NCBI RefSeq assembly: GCF_030758935.1
Contig: NZ_CP132333.1
Coordinates: forward strand, 2,728,992 to 2,792,991
From: Geothrix sp. PMB-07
GTDB lineage: Bacteria; Acidobacteriota; Holophagae; Holophagales; Holophagaceae
Reading direction: 5' to 3'
Length of the DNA: 64,000 nt
The notes beneath the pieces are model-generated. The model had not been told where the DNA came from. It did no database searches and saw only the letters and a program-made list of their open reading frames with translations. Positions 1-8,522 of the stretch are shown here, in pieces (the first letter of the stretch is position 1; every line of letters starts with the position of its first letter). A program made the translations under genes and the position numbers.

Positions 1-399
1 GAATCCCGGCTTTCGTTTTGGCCCGAGAGAGACAGCCCAGTGGGCTGTCGAACCGGGACAGAAAGCCGATGGATTCGTGCGGCCGGAGCGTCATGCGCAG
101 CGTGACGCGGAGGGAATCCCCCACTCTCCGCCAGATCGAAGCCGCCGCAAGGCGGCTTCTTTCATGTGGCTCGGGGAGTGGGGGATTCGAAATCACAGAA
201 TCCCGGCTTTCGTTTTGGCCCGAGAGAGACAGCCCAGTGGGCTGTCGAACCGGGACAGAAAGCCGATGGATTCGTGCGGCCGGAGCGTCATGCGCAGCGT
301 GACGCGGAGGGAATCCCCCACTCTCCGCCAGATCGAAGCCGCCGCAAGGCGGCTTCTTTCATGTGGCTCGGGGAGTGGGGGATTCGAAGTCGCAGAATC
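1..399. repeat. 197-bp structured tandem repeat, two copies
   Basis: Bases 1-197 recur at 198-394 with period 197. The copies are identical except for two substitutions in the last eight bases, and a third copy begins as GAATC at 395 before diverging. The array may continue upstream of the window. Each unit holds several perfect hairpins: GACAGCCC/GGGCTGTC with an AGT loop (31-49); GCGTCA/TGACGC (88-108); a 9-bp GAAGCCGCC stem closed by GCAA and followed by TTTC (138-162); and a long-range inverted repeat GAATCCCCCACTC (114-126) with GAGTGGGGGATTC (176-188). Bases 114-133, GAATCCCCCACTCTCCGCCA, read like the T-arm/acceptor 3' end of a serine tRNA including CCA, but no tRNA body is attached. 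No credible ORF lies here. Function is not known. Confidence 0.9.
138..162 (+). terminator. terminator-like hairpin in repeat copy 1
   Basis: A perfect 9-bp GC-rich stem with a GCAA tetraloop is followed by a short T run (TTTC). It sits 4 nt after the tRNA-like CCA end, as a tRNA terminator would. An identical hairpin is in copy 2 at 335-359. The T tract is short, so termination efficiency is uncertain. Confidence 0.5.
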
Positions 400-533
400 A
401 CCGACAGTCCGGCGCAGGTGGACCAAAGTCACAGAATGGCCGACAAACCTTGCCCGGGAACCCATTCTGAAGCGGGGCATGGCATGCTCCACTTAAAACC
501 CCTTCGAAGCGCAGTCCCCCGTCAAGGCCGCTC
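400..533. other. non-coding stretch after the repeats
   Basis: Unique sequence between the repeat array and the first gene. I see no convincing promoter, RNA gene or ORF. AAGG about 6 nt before the ATG at 534 could serve as a weak ribosome binding site. Confidence 0.5.
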
Positions 534-941
534 ATGCCCTATGCATTCACCGATCTTGGCAGCCACTACCTGATCGTCCTCTCTGGAGTGTTCACAGACC
601 GGGATGTGCGGGACTTGGCCCTGACCGTCAAAGCGGCGGAAGAGGCGGCTCCGGTCACCCTCGACCGGTTGGTGGATGGCACCCAGATCGAGTCCTTCAA
701 GATCGGCTTTTCGATTCTTTCGATCTTCGCCGAGCGGAGAAAGGCCTTCCCGGTGAAAAACCCCATCAAGACGGCCCTTCTGGTACGGGGAAAGGTCGCC
801 TTCGGCTTGGCCCGGATGTTCCAGATGCTCAACAACGCGCCTGGGGTGGACATCCGGATCGTGGCCAGCCGGGAGGAAGCCCTGACCTGGTTTGAGGGGG
901 GCGTGCCCAGCCACACCGGCGACCCCACCCTGTTCAGGTAA
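534..941 (+). CDS. small SpoIIAA/STAS-like protein, function unknown
   Basis: A 135-residue soluble protein with no signal peptide or membrane segment. The pattern of alternating strands and amphipathic helices (YLIVLSGVFT near the N-terminus, a central R-L-V-D-G segment, a C-terminal VDIRIVASREEALTWF) resembles the SpoIIAA-like/STAS fold of small bacterial proteins often found near signalling genes. I do not see a clear phosphorylatable serine motif, so an anti-anti-sigma role is not established. It lies 123 nt upstream of a response-regulator/histidine-kinase gene on the same strand and may belong to the same signalling unit. The family assignment is tentative. Confidence 0.6.
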   Translation: MPYAFTDLGSHYLIVLSGVFTDRDVRDLALTVKAAEEAAPVTLDRLVDGTQIESFKIGFSILSIFAERRKAFPVKNPIKTALLVRGKVAFGLARMFQMLNNAPGVDIRIVASREEALTWFEGGVPSHTGDPTLFR

Positions 942-1064
942 TCCGGAGGGCAGCCCGCGACCGGGCTTGAGAAGCCGCCCGCGGCGGAACTCACACCGCA
1001 CACAGGACGGACCGAAGAGTGGATCACCTCGCCATCCACCTGCCGGAGCCTGAGGAGGGACCCT

Positions 1065-2219
1065 GTGCCAGCCCCCATGCCCAGTCCACCTGTCTTCCGA
1101 CGGCGTGACCACGGGGCCCATGTCCTCGTGGTGGAAGACAATCCCGTCACCCTGCACTTCCTCCAGACGGCCTTGGAGAGCAACCACTACCGCCTGACCC
1201 TGACCAGTCAGGCTGCCGAGGCCATGGCCGCCCTCGACCAGGGGCTTCCCGATCTGGTGATCCTCGACCTGCACCTGCCGGACATCTACGGCCTGGAAGT
1301 TTGCCGCCATCTGCGGCGCTGTTTGGGTGGAGACGACATCCCTGTGCTGGTCGTCACGGTCGAAGATGGCCCCGACGGCCATGCGGAAGCCGTGCGCGCA
1401 GGCGTGGATGATTTCCTCCGGAAGCCCATCCTGCCGGTGGAGCTCCGCACCCGGGCCCGGAGCCTCATCCGCCTCCGTCAATTGCGTCAGGAACTGCGTG
1501 CAGAGCGTGAATCCCTTCTGGACATGCACGCCCAGAAGGAGAACCTGCTCCAGTATGTGGCCCACGATTTGAAGAACCTGCTCAGCGCCGCCCAGGCCAC
1601 GCTGGAGATGATGGGCACTGAGGAGGCTCCCGCCCAGACGCTGCGCTACCAGGACCGCATGGGCGCCTCGCTGCGGGCCATGCTCGCCATGGTCACCGAC
1701 CTGCTCGATCTTTCCATCAACGACCGGGCGGAACTGGTGGCGGAGCGGGAACTGTTCGAGCTCAGCCCCTGGCTCGAACGGGTGATCCACGAATTCGAGC
1801 CCCTGGCCGCCCGCTGCAGACGGAGCATCGAGCTGGAGGTCCCTCCGGGTTTGATGGTCGATGCGGACCCCCACCTGCTGCGGCGAGTCATCTCCAACCT
1901 GCTGGAGAACGCCATCCGCTTCGCGCCCGAGGGAACCCTGATTCAGGTTTCGGCGTGCGAGAGCCAAGATTCATGCGGCCCCAGGATCATGGTGAGCGAT
2001 CTGGGCGCGGGCATTCCCGCCGAGCTCAAGGAGGAAATCTTCGAGCGCTTCGTGCGCCTGAAGAGTGCCCCTGCCACTCAATCTGGACGCGGCCTGGGCC
2101 TGGCCTTTTGCCGGCTGGTGATGAACATGCATCACGGGCGGATCTGGGTGGAAGACAACCACCCCCGCGGCAGCCGCTTCGTGCTGGAGCTTCCCAACTC
2201 TGCTGGAGCCGCCCTCTGA
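1065..2219 (+). CDS. receiver-histidine kinase hybrid
   Basis: A 384-residue cytoplasmic signalling protein. The N-terminal receiver domain (about residues 15-135) has the acidic VVEDN cluster, phospho-acceptor Asp in LVILDLHLPD (about residue 67) and the conserved Lys in FLRKP. A coiled linker leads to a HisKA domain with H-box HDLKN at about 166. The HATPase_c domain shows N box NLLENAIRF (about 278), G1 box SDLGAGIP and G2 box GRGLGLAF. The receiver-first order suggests it is phosphorylated by another kinase or self-regulates rather than sensing directly. The start is GTG, chosen because GAGGAGGG lies 5 nt upstream. It has no output domain and ends 1 nt before the convergent guaC stop. Confidence 0.88.
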   Translation: MPAPMPSPPVFRRRDHGAHVLVVEDNPVTLHFLQTALESNHYRLTLTSQAAEAMAALDQGLPDLVILDLHLPDIYGLEVCRHLRRCLGGDDIPVLVVTVEDGPDGHAEAVRAGVDDFLRKPILPVELRTRARSLIRLRQLRQELRAERESLLDMHAQKENLLQYVAHDLKNLLSAAQATLEMMGTEEAPAQTLRYQDRMGASLRAMLAMVTDLLDLSINDRAELVAERELFELSPWLERVIHEFEPLAARCRRSIELEVPPGLMVDADPHLLRRVISNLLENAIRFAPEGTLIQVSACESQDSCGPRIMVSDLGAGIPAELKEEIFERFVRLKSAPATQSGRGLGLAFCRLVMNMHHGRIWVEDNHPRGSRFVLELPNSAGAAL

Positions 2220-2220
2220 A

Positions 2221-3234
2221 TCAGCCCAACAGTTTGTGAGGCAGGCTTTCCACGCGCCCCGCCGGGGAAACCCGCACGTAGTTGAGCTTCCGCTGCAGCT
2301 CCCGGATGGTGGCGGCTCCCGCATAGGTGAGGCCCGAGCGCAGTCCCCCCACGATGTCGGCGATGATCTCGTCCTCGTCTTCCCGGTAGGGCACCTTGGT
2401 GGCAATGCCCTCGGCGGTCTTCCAGCCGGTGAGGCCGCCCAGGTGGTCATCGGCCACCTCCTTGCTGGCCATCCCCCGGTACACCTTGTGGGCCGCGCCC
2501 GTCCCCTCGTCCACGATGGGCGTCCCGGGCGTGGGCCGGGTGCCTGCCAGCATGCCACCCACCATGACGAAATCAGCGCCGAAGGCCAGGGCCTTCACGA
2601 TGTCGCCCGGGGTGCGCAGGCCGCCATCGGCCACGATGGAGCGGTCCGCCCGGGCGCACTCCTGGATGGCGCTCAGCTGGGGCACGCCGAAGCCGGTCTT
2701 GATGCGGGTGGTGCAGACACTGCCGGGGCCGATGCCCACCTTGATGATGTCGGCATGCACCGAGGCCAGGTAGTCGGCCCCCGCGTAGGTGGCCACATTG
2801 CCCGCCATGATGCACGCATTGGGCAACATCAGGCGGATGCGCTTGACCATCTTGCCCACGTACTTCGCATGGCCGTGGGCCACGTCCACACAGAAGTAGT
2901 CGGCCCCGGCATCCCGCAGGGCCTCGATGCGTTCCAGCTCCCCCTCGGCCGTGCCCACGGAAACGAAGGTGGGAAACCGGCAGCGCCGGAGCATCGCCAC
3001 GTTCTCCTCGACCGGCACGAAGCGATGGAGCACCCCCATGCCGCCGCGCTCGCCCACGAAGTTGGCCATGGCATCTTCCGTCACCGTGTCCATGTTGGCC
3101 GTGAGAATGGGCAGGCTCAGCTTGAGCTTGCCCGATTTGTCCGTCATGCCGATGTCCACCACCCGCCGAGACTCATGATGGTTGTAGGCGGGGATGAGGA
3201 GCACATCGTCGAAGGTGATGGCGGTCTCGGACAT
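2221..3234 (-). CDS. guaC: GMP reductase
   Basis: A 337-residue TIM-barrel enzyme of the IMPDH/GMPR family that converts GMP to IMP and ammonia with NADPH, in purine salvage. It opens with ITFDDVLLIPAYN. The loop GIGPGSVCTTRIKTGFGVPQ contains the catalytic Cys. It has no CBS pair between barrel halves, and its C-terminal part (DIVGGLRSGLTYAGA, then a V-R-V tail) looks like GMP reductase rather than IMP dehydrogenase. An upstream in-frame extension was rejected because MSETAITF is the family N-terminus. It follows the TauE-like permease gene by 26 nt on the same strand, so the two are probably co-transcribed. Confidence 0.87.
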   Translation of the reverse strand: MSETAITFDDVLLIPAYNHHESRRVVDIGMTDKSGKLKLSLPILTANMDTVTEDAMANFVGERGGMGVLHRFVPVEENVAMLRRCRFPTFVSVGTAEGELERIEALRDAGADYFCVDVAHGHAKYVGKMVKRIRLMLPNACIMAGNVATYAGADYLASVHADIIKVGIGPGSVCTTRIKTGFGVPQLSAIQECARADRSIVADGGLRTPGDIVKALAFGADFVMVGGMLAGTRPTPGTPIVDEGTGAAHKVYRGMASKEVADDHLGGLTGWKTAEGIATKVPYREDEDEIIADIVGGLRSGLTYAGAATIRELQRKLNYVRVSPAGRVESLPHKLLG

Positions 3235-3260
3235 GTTCCGCTCCAGGTGCGGGGCTGCGG

Positions 3261-4049
3261 TCAGGCGGCGTAGGTCTTGTAGAAGTACCAGGCGGCCAGG
3301 GTGAAGCCGATGCAGATCACCCCGACACGCACGGGGCCCCGCCCCACGCGGTGGGCCATGTGCGAGCCGAAGAGCCCGCCCAGGCCCGCGGCCACAGCCA
3401 TGGGCAGGATGAGCATCCATTTGGCGTTGCCGGGATGGCGCAGGGCTTCCATGAGCATGAACGCGAAGATGGCGATGCCGTTGATGCAGAGGGCCAGCAG
3501 GTTTTTGAGCCCATTCATCTGGTGGATGTCCGTGAGCCCCAACAGGCTCAGGGCCGCCAGCATGAGGATGCCGATGCCCGCGCCGAAGAACCCTCCATAG
3601 ACACCCACCACGAATTGGAAGCAGATGGCAGCGATCCACCATCCGGGTGTGCGCTCATGGCCGTGGATCTTCTTCAGGAGGCGGTTGACGGGATCGTTGG
3701 CCGCCAGCAGCACCGAGGCCGTGAGGATGAGCCAGGGCACCAGCTGATCGAAGAGCTTTTGGGGCGTGACGAGCATGAGCCAAGCGCCCAGGGCCCCGCC
3801 GATAAGCGAAGGGGGCATCAACCGCAGGGCGAAGGCCCTGATACCCGCGAGATCCTCGCGATGCCCCCAGAACCCGCCGATGGAGCCGGGCCAGAGTGCC
3901 AAGGTGCTGGTGACGTTGGCCTGCTGGCCCGTGAGGCCGATGCCCAGCAGCGCGGGAAAGGACACCAGGGTGCCGCCGCCTGCGATGGAGTTGATGGCCC
4001 CGGCCACGAAGGCCGCCGCCATGACGGTGAGGATGTGGATCAGGGACAT
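3261..4049 (-). CDS. TauE/SafE-family membrane permease
   Basis: A 262-residue polytopic inner-membrane protein. The N-terminal signature (AAFVAGAINSIAGGGTLVSFPALL) is the Gly-rich first repeat of the TauE/SafE (DUF81) family, and a second repeat (GVYGGFFGAGIGILMLAALSLLG) lies mid-protein, giving the usual duplicated topology of about eight helices. Family members export sulfite, sulfoacetate or related anions, but the substrate here cannot be read from sequence. It is the first gene of a likely two-gene operon with guaC. I see no sulfur gene nearby. Confidence 0.88.
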   Translation of the reverse strand: MSLIHILTVMAAAFVAGAINSIAGGGTLVSFPALLGIGLTGQQANVTSTLALWPGSIGGFWGHREDLAGIRAFALRLMPPSLIGGALGAWLMLVTPQKLFDQLVPWLILTASVLLAANDPVNRLLKKIHGHERTPGWWIAAICFQFVVGVYGGFFGAGIGILMLAALSLLGLTDIHQMNGLKNLLALCINGIAIFAFMLMEALRHPGNAKWMLILPMAVAAGLGGLFGSHMAHRVGRGPVRVGVICIGFTLAAWYFYKTYAA

Positions 4050-4144
4050 GCCCCCACGATGACAGGCCTCGGAACCCTTCAGTAGCCCCTGGCCCCACCT
4101 AGAGACGGGTCTTCGGGAAGCCTCTGCCGGGTTATTCTGAAAGG

Positions 4145-5089
4145 ATGCAGCTCTCCTGGCCTTCGCCCGCGCGCTTCGCGCTCATCCTTGCCCTGCTCTG
4201 GGCCCTGCTCTGGGTGGCCTACGTGCTGCTCTGGACGCCCGGCCCCTTTTCGCTGCGGGCGCTGGGCCTCTATCCCAAGAAACTGGGCTCCCGGGTGGTG
4301 GGCTGGGCGGCGAACCGCACCCTGCCTGCGTCCTGGCGCCTGCCCCTGCTGGGCCGATTCGCGGGCCACTACGGCATCAACCTCAGCGAAGCTGAGTTTC
4401 CCCTGGTGGACTACCCCAGCCTGCAGGCCCTGTTCACGCGCCGCCTCAAACCCGGCCTGCGGCCTCAGGACCCGGCCCTTCCCGGCTTCGTGAACAGCCC
4501 CGTGGATGGCCGCATCATTGCCTGCGGGCGCATCGAAGCGGGCATGGCCATCCAGGCCAAGGGCCTGCCCTATCGCATCGCTGAACTGCTCAAGCACGAT
4601 CCCCAGGCCGCGCGTTTCGAGGGCGGGCACTTTCTGACGCTCTACCTTTCCCCCAAGGACTACCACCGCATCCATGTGCCCATCGAAGGCCGCATCACCG
4701 CCGTGAGCCACGTGGAAGGCGAACTCTGGCCCGTGAACGATGCCAGCACCGGGAACGTGCCACGCCTCTATGAGCGCAATCGCCGGGCCTCCTGGACCGC
4801 CCTGGGCACCGGCGCCGACGCAGGGCTGGAAGTGGCCGCCGTGCTGGTGGGCGCCACCCATGTGGGCGGCGTGGTCATCGATGGTCGTTGGCTCGGCGGC
4901 CGCACCCTGCCCCAGGATGGCGGCTTTCCCGTGGACCACCTGCCCTGCGCCCCCGGCGAGGATCTGGGCACCTTCGAGTTCGGCTCCACCGTGGTGCTGC
5001 TCGTCGGCGGGCCCAAGGCCGCCCAGTGGGCACCGGACCGTACTGTGGGCGAGGTGAGGATGGGGCAGCGGCTGGGAGGGTACCGGTGA
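4145..5089 (+). CDS. psd: phosphatidylserine decarboxylase proenzyme
   Basis: A 314-residue membrane-associated enzyme that makes phosphatidylethanolamine from phosphatidylserine. It has an N-terminal hydrophobic anchor (about residues 8-30). NSPVDGRI matches the conserved P-x-D-G segment. LYLSPKDYHRIHVPIEG carries the family's His residues. FEFGSTVVLLV at about 276-286 holds the G-S-T autocleavage site that creates the pyruvoyl group on the alpha chain. Length is normal for the bacterial type. The stop overlaps the scpB start (GTGA), indicating translational coupling. A -10-like TATTCT lies 6 nt before the ATG. Confidence 0.93.
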   Translation: MQLSWPSPARFALILALLWALLWVAYVLLWTPGPFSLRALGLYPKKLGSRVVGWAANRTLPASWRLPLLGRFAGHYGINLSEAEFPLVDYPSLQALFTRRLKPGLRPQDPALPGFVNSPVDGRIIACGRIEAGMAIQAKGLPYRIAELLKHDPQAARFEGGHFLTLYLSPKDYHRIHVPIEGRITAVSHVEGELWPVNDASTGNVPRLYERNRRASWTALGTGADAGLEVAAVLVGATHVGGVVIDGRWLGGRTLPQDGGFPVDHLPCAPGEDLGTFEFGSTVVLLVGGPKAAQWAPDRTVGEVRMGQRLGGYR

Positions 5090-5871
5090 ACGACGACTCC
5101 GAGATCTTCAGTCAGAACCCCCTCTGGGACGAGGGCGGCAGCCTCACGGGGGCCCTGGAGGCCCTGTTCACGGCGGCGGGCGAAGTGCTGGATTTGGCCC
5201 GGCTCCGCGAGCTCACGGGCTTGGGTGATGGCGCCCTGCAGCAGGGCATCGAAAAACTGCAGGAGCAGCTGCAGGGCTCGCGGGGCCTGCGCCTATTGGA
5301 AGTGGGCGGCGGCTGGCGCATGGCCACCAGCCCCGTCTACAAGGAGATGGTCTCGCGCCTGGTGACCACCACCCGCAGCGGCAAGCTCACGCCCGCGCAA
5401 ATCGAGGCCCTGGCCATCATCGCCTACCGGCAGCCGGTCACCATCACGGAGTTGAACGCCATCCGCGGCGTCACCAGCAGCGCCAACCAGGTGAAGAGCC
5501 TCATGGAGCGCCAGCTCATCATTCCCGCGGGCCGCAAGCCCGTGGTGGGCCGACCCATGACCTACGCCACCACCCAGGCCTTCCTGCTGCATTTCGGACT
5601 GAAGAGCCTCCACGACCTGCCCCGGCTGGAGGATTTCGGCGAGGGGCGCCTGGAAGCGGAAGCCCTGGCCGCCCTGGAACCGCCCATGCCCGAAGATGGC
5701 CTCTTCGGCGACGGAGCCATGATCACTGAGTTAGATCCGAGTGCGGAATCCGAGCTGGATCCGGAACTGGATGTGACCAATGAACCCGAGCCCATCCCCG
5801 TGCCCAGCCTTGAGCCTGAGCCCCCTGCCACGACAGAACCTGCACCTCCCCACGAAAGCCCCGAACCATGA
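5086..5871 (+). CDS. scpB: segregation and condensation protein B
   Basis: A 261-residue kleisin partner that works with ScpA and SMC in chromosome condensation and segregation. The first 170 residues give the two winged-helix domains, with the conserved core LTPAQIEALAIIAYRQPVTI and the I-R-G-V-x-S segment. After about residue 195 comes an acidic Pro/Glu-rich tail (repeated E-P-E and E-L-D motifs) that is presumably disordered. The GTG start overlaps the psd stop codon, with GGGAGGG about 6 nt upstream; a longer frame opening at 4888 lies inside psd and is not used. scpA is not in the window. Confidence 0.9.
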   Translation: MNDDSEIFSQNPLWDEGGSLTGALEALFTAAGEVLDLARLRELTGLGDGALQQGIEKLQEQLQGSRGLRLLEVGGGWRMATSPVYKEMVSRLVTTTRSGKLTPAQIEALAIIAYRQPVTITELNAIRGVTSSANQVKSLMERQLIIPAGRKPVVGRPMTYATTQAFLLHFGLKSLHDLPRLEDFGEGRLEAEALAALEPPMPEDGLFGDGAMITELDPSAESELDPELDVTNEPEPIPVPSLEPEPPATTEPAPPHESPEP

Positions 5872-6116
5872 TCCAGACCACCCTCAGCCTTGAACAGCAA
5901 CCCACCCAACCCAAGGTAGACAAGCCTTCCGGCTTCCACCTGCAGCCCATGCAGAAAGGCGGGCTGCTGGTGGTGCTGCTGGGCGTGCTCTACCTGCGCA
6001 TCTGGCGTCGGAAACAGGCCAAGGTTTTGTACTGCAGCCACTGTGGAAAAAAGAATCCCCCGCACCAGAGCAACTGCCAGAAGTGCGCGGCGCCACTGAT
6101 GCGGGTGGATGGGTAG
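5868..6116 (+). CDS. small membrane-anchored zinc-ribbon protein
   Basis: An 82-residue protein. One hydrophobic segment (GLLVVLLGVLYLRIW, about residues 32-46) is followed by a C-terminal zinc ribbon with two CxxC pairs (CSHC at about 57 and CQKC at about 71). The ATG overlaps the scpB stop (ATGA), so it is the third gene of a coupled psd-scpB unit. Membrane-tethered zinc ribbons of this kind have no assigned function. Confidence 0.72.
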   Translation: MIQTTLSLEQQPTQPKVDKPSGFHLQPMQKGGLLVVLLGVLYLRIWRRKQAKVLYCSHCGKKNPPHQSNCQKCAAPLMRVDG

Positions 6117-6134
6117 GTCGTTTCCAGCTGGTGG

Positions 6135-6365
6135 CTAGAATTCGATCTCGATGGATTCTTCCGCCAGATCATTCTCCTGGCCCAGCACTTCGCAGGCGGC
6201 ACCGTACATCTGAAGCACGGCGGTCTTGCGGTTGCTCAGGCTGGTCAGCAGATCCTTCACGCGCTGCACTTCAGAGGCAATGGTGTTGTTGATCTGAGAC
6301 ACCTCGGAGCGGCAGCGCTCGCGGGTGGTCTCATAGAAGGCTTTCTGGTCCTGGCTCAGATCCAT
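6135..6365 (-). CDS. small hypothetical protein
   Basis: A 76-residue, mostly helical, acidic protein with a central segment rich in charged and polar heptads (QINNTIASEVQRVKDLLTSL) that may form a coiled coil. It ends in an acidic ESIEIEF tail. No family is recognised. The ATG at 6365 is preferred over an in-frame TTG 12 nt upstream because GGAG sits 6 nt before it. It lies just downstream of the Ser/Thr kinase gene on the same strand and may be co-transcribed. Confidence 0.6.
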   Translation of the reverse strand: MDLSQDQKAFYETTRERCRSEVSQINNTIASEVQRVKDLLTSLSNRKTAVLQMYGAACEVLGQENDLAEESIEIEF

Positions 6366-6420
6366 GGAAAACTCCAATAAGGATGGAAAAACTGGGTGGG
6401 AAGGTCGAGTTTATCCTGTT

Positions 6421-8382
6421 TCAGGACCATGCGGCCAGGATCAGCATGATGACCAGAATCACAGCCAGGGATAGGATCACCGGCAGCAGCCAGCGCGGCC
6501 GCTGAGGCTTGTCCGCGAGCGACAAGTCCACGGAGCCTTCGGTGACGGCCCGATCTTGGAAATACGAGGGCTCGCGATGGGTGGCCGTGTTCGCCGCCTG
6601 GTCCACGGAAGCCTGCGGGGATAAGTCCATCGGCACGCGATGAGCGCCGCTGGCCAGATTGGTGGCTGCGGGGAATTTGGTGGAGATCAGCGTTTCCAGC
6701 TGCTCCTGCGTACCCTTCAGCAGTGTGTTCATGTAATCGGCCACGTCGTGCTCGGTGATGGGCGTTCCCTGGCGCTGCAGGTAGTCACGGAGGTCCCGCT
6801 CCAGGAACCGGGCGGAAGGGTACCGGTGGTCCACACTCTTTTGCAGGGCGCGACTGACGATGGCAGCGATCTCTTTCGACACATTCGGGTTCAGGCTGGT
6901 GAGGTCTGAGATGCGGCCCAGGCGGACTTTCTCCAGTACGCCGAGCTCGGAATCCGCCTGGAAGCAACGCTCGCCGGTGAGCAGCTCGAAGAGCACAAGG
7001 CCCAGCGAATACAAGTCTGAGCGGTTGTCCAGGGGCTGGCCCGTGGCCTGCTCCGGGCTCATGTAGAGCAGCTTGCCCTTCAGCGCCCCTGCCACGGTGT
7101 GGCTGGCCTTGCTGGCGGCCTTGGCAATGCCGAAGTCCACGAGCTTGACGGCCCCCTCCGTGGAAAGGATGACATTCTGCGGGCTGATGTCGCGATGGAC
7201 CAGTTTCAGTTCCCGGTCATCGAAGCCCCTTTTGCGGTGGGCGTAATCGAGGGCCGCGGCCACCTTCATCACCACAAAGGCGGCCACCTGCTCGGGGATG
7301 GGAAGGCCGTATTCCCGCACCTTTTTCAACAGGGTTCGCAGATCGCGGCCGTTCACGTACTCCATGGCGATGTAGTAGGAGTTCCCGGCTTTCCCCAGGT
7401 CAAAAATCTGCACGATGTTCGGATGAGTGAGCTGGGCCGCCAGCTTGGCCTCGTCGATGAACATGGTGACGAAGTCTTCGTTGTCGCTGAAGTGCGGCAG
7501 GATGCGCTTGATGGCCACGATCTTCTGGAAGCCCTGCACGCCCCGCTGCTGGGCCTTGAAGAGTTCCGCCATGCCTCCCACGGCGATCTTTTCCAGCAGA
7601 AAGTAGTTGCCGTACTCCTCCATGATCTCGGGCACGCCCTTGCTATCAAGGCGGGGCACGGGTGGTGCGACGGGCGCAGGCACAGGCTCGGGCTGCGGGG
7701 AGGCCCACTCGAAGGGATCCTTCACGCCGGAGATGCCGCTGAGGGTGAACTCGGTGGGTCCCAGGGGTTCAGCCGCCACCGGAGCCTGGCTGTCGATCTT
7801 CTGGGCCGGAACCACCTTCACCGAAGGCAGGGGCAGGTTGGCCCGTTCCGGGGTAGACAGGGCGAAGAGCTCTTCCTGAGGCGGGAGATCCTGGACGGGA
7901 ACGGGGGGCAGCGCAGCCGGAGCCACGCCCGACTGGGTAAACCGTGAAAAGGAAGCAGCTGGAACGGAGGTCCCTTCCAGATCCGCCAACAGGTCGCCGA
8001 AAATATCATCCGTGGTGAGCTTGGGGGGTTCCTGCAGGAATGGGCGCAAGGCCGCAACCAGGGCCGCTTCGGACTGAGCCCGATCCAGGAAGCCCTGCAC
8101 CTCGACGCCGTGGCCCTTGGCGGGACCACCCGGGCCCGAGGCCGCAGCCAGCGCCAGCACCGGCAGCTCAGGCTTCCGGGCCCTCAGCTTGCGCACCACG
8201 GAAAACCCCCCTGCATCCGCATCCAGCAGAAGCAGATCGGGCACAGACAGGGTTTCAGGGAAGGCCGCGGCATCTGCGGACCGAACCCACTGCAGGCCCC
8301 AGCCTTCCTTCTCCAATGTCGACACCAAACCAGATGTCCTGATGGACTCGCCGTCCACGATCAGCAGGAGGGGGCGGGACAT
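6421..8382 (-). CDS. Ser/Thr protein kinase with receiver-like N-terminus and C-terminal membrane anchor
   Basis: A 653-residue protein. Residues 1-115 resemble a receiver domain ([20 protein letters not shown]) but lack the paired N-terminal acids and the conserved Lys (FLDRA in place of F-x-K-P), so it is probably a pseudo-receiver. A Pro/Ala-rich linker precedes the Hanks-type kinase domain (about 262-530): Gly-rich [15 protein letters not shown]-binding Lys in VAIKRIL, catalytic HRDISPQN (about 395), DFG in LVDFGIAKA, and YMSPEQA. A single C-terminal helix (about 630-652) anchors it with the kinase in the cytoplasm. The architecture recalls myxobacterial and acidobacterial kinases. Substrates are unknown. 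Confidence 0.86.
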   Translation of the reverse strand: MSRPLLLIVDGESIRTSGLVSTLEKEGWGLQWVRSADAAAFPETLSVPDLLLLDADAGGFSVVRKLRARKPELPVLALAAASGPGGPAKGHGVEVQGFLDRAQSEAALVAALRPFLQEPPKLTTDDIFGDLLADLEGTSVPAASFSRFTQSGVAPAALPPVPVQDLPPQEELFALSTPERANLPLPSVKVVPAQKIDSQAPVAAEPLGPTEFTLSGISGVKDPFEWASPQPEPVPAPVAPPVPRLDSKGVPEIMEEYGNYFLLEKIAVGGMAELFKAQQRGVQGFQKIVAIKRILPHFSDNEDFVTMFIDEAKLAAQLTHPNIVQIFDLGKAGNSYYIAMEYVNGRDLRTLLKKVREYGLPIPEQVAAFVVMKVAAALDYAHRKRGFDDRELKLVHRDISPQNVILSTEGAVKLVDFGIAKAASKASHTVAGALKGKLLYMSPEQATGQPLDNRSDLYSLGLVLFELLTGERCFQADSELGVLEKVRLGRISDLTSLNPNVSKEIAAIVSRALQKSVDHRYPSARFLERDLRDYLQRQGTPITEHDVADYMNTLLKGTQEQLETLISTKFPAATNLASGAHRVPMDLSPQASVDQAANTATHREPSYFQDRAVTEGSVDLSLADKPQRPRWLLPVILSLAVILVIMLILAAWS

Positions 8383-8522
8383 GGGGCTCCGGGGTCAGAG
8401 CTTCCAGAGTAACGGGAGGGATTCAACCTCGCCATAACCAGGAATTCGGGATACACTTCTCGTTCGGTCCGGTGCCTGCCCTGCAGCTCGGCCGAAATCC
8501 ACGGGAAAGGAGGTGCATCCAC

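Noticed and set aside
60-133. A complete tRNA-Ser gene
   Set aside because: Only the last 20 bases match a tRNA 3' end. The upstream bases do not give a T-loop, anticodon arm or matching 5' acceptor strand.
1-399. CRISPR array
   Set aside because: The repeat unit is 197 bp with no short-repeat/spacer alternation and no cas genes nearby.
522-1967. A 481-codon minus-strand open frame
   Set aside because: It covers the STAS-like and hybrid-kinase genes on the other strand, whose motifs and RBS are clear.
2221-3234. IMP dehydrogenase (guaB)
   Set aside because: The CBS pair is missing and the C-terminal segment fits GMP reductase better, although the catalytic loop alone would fit both.
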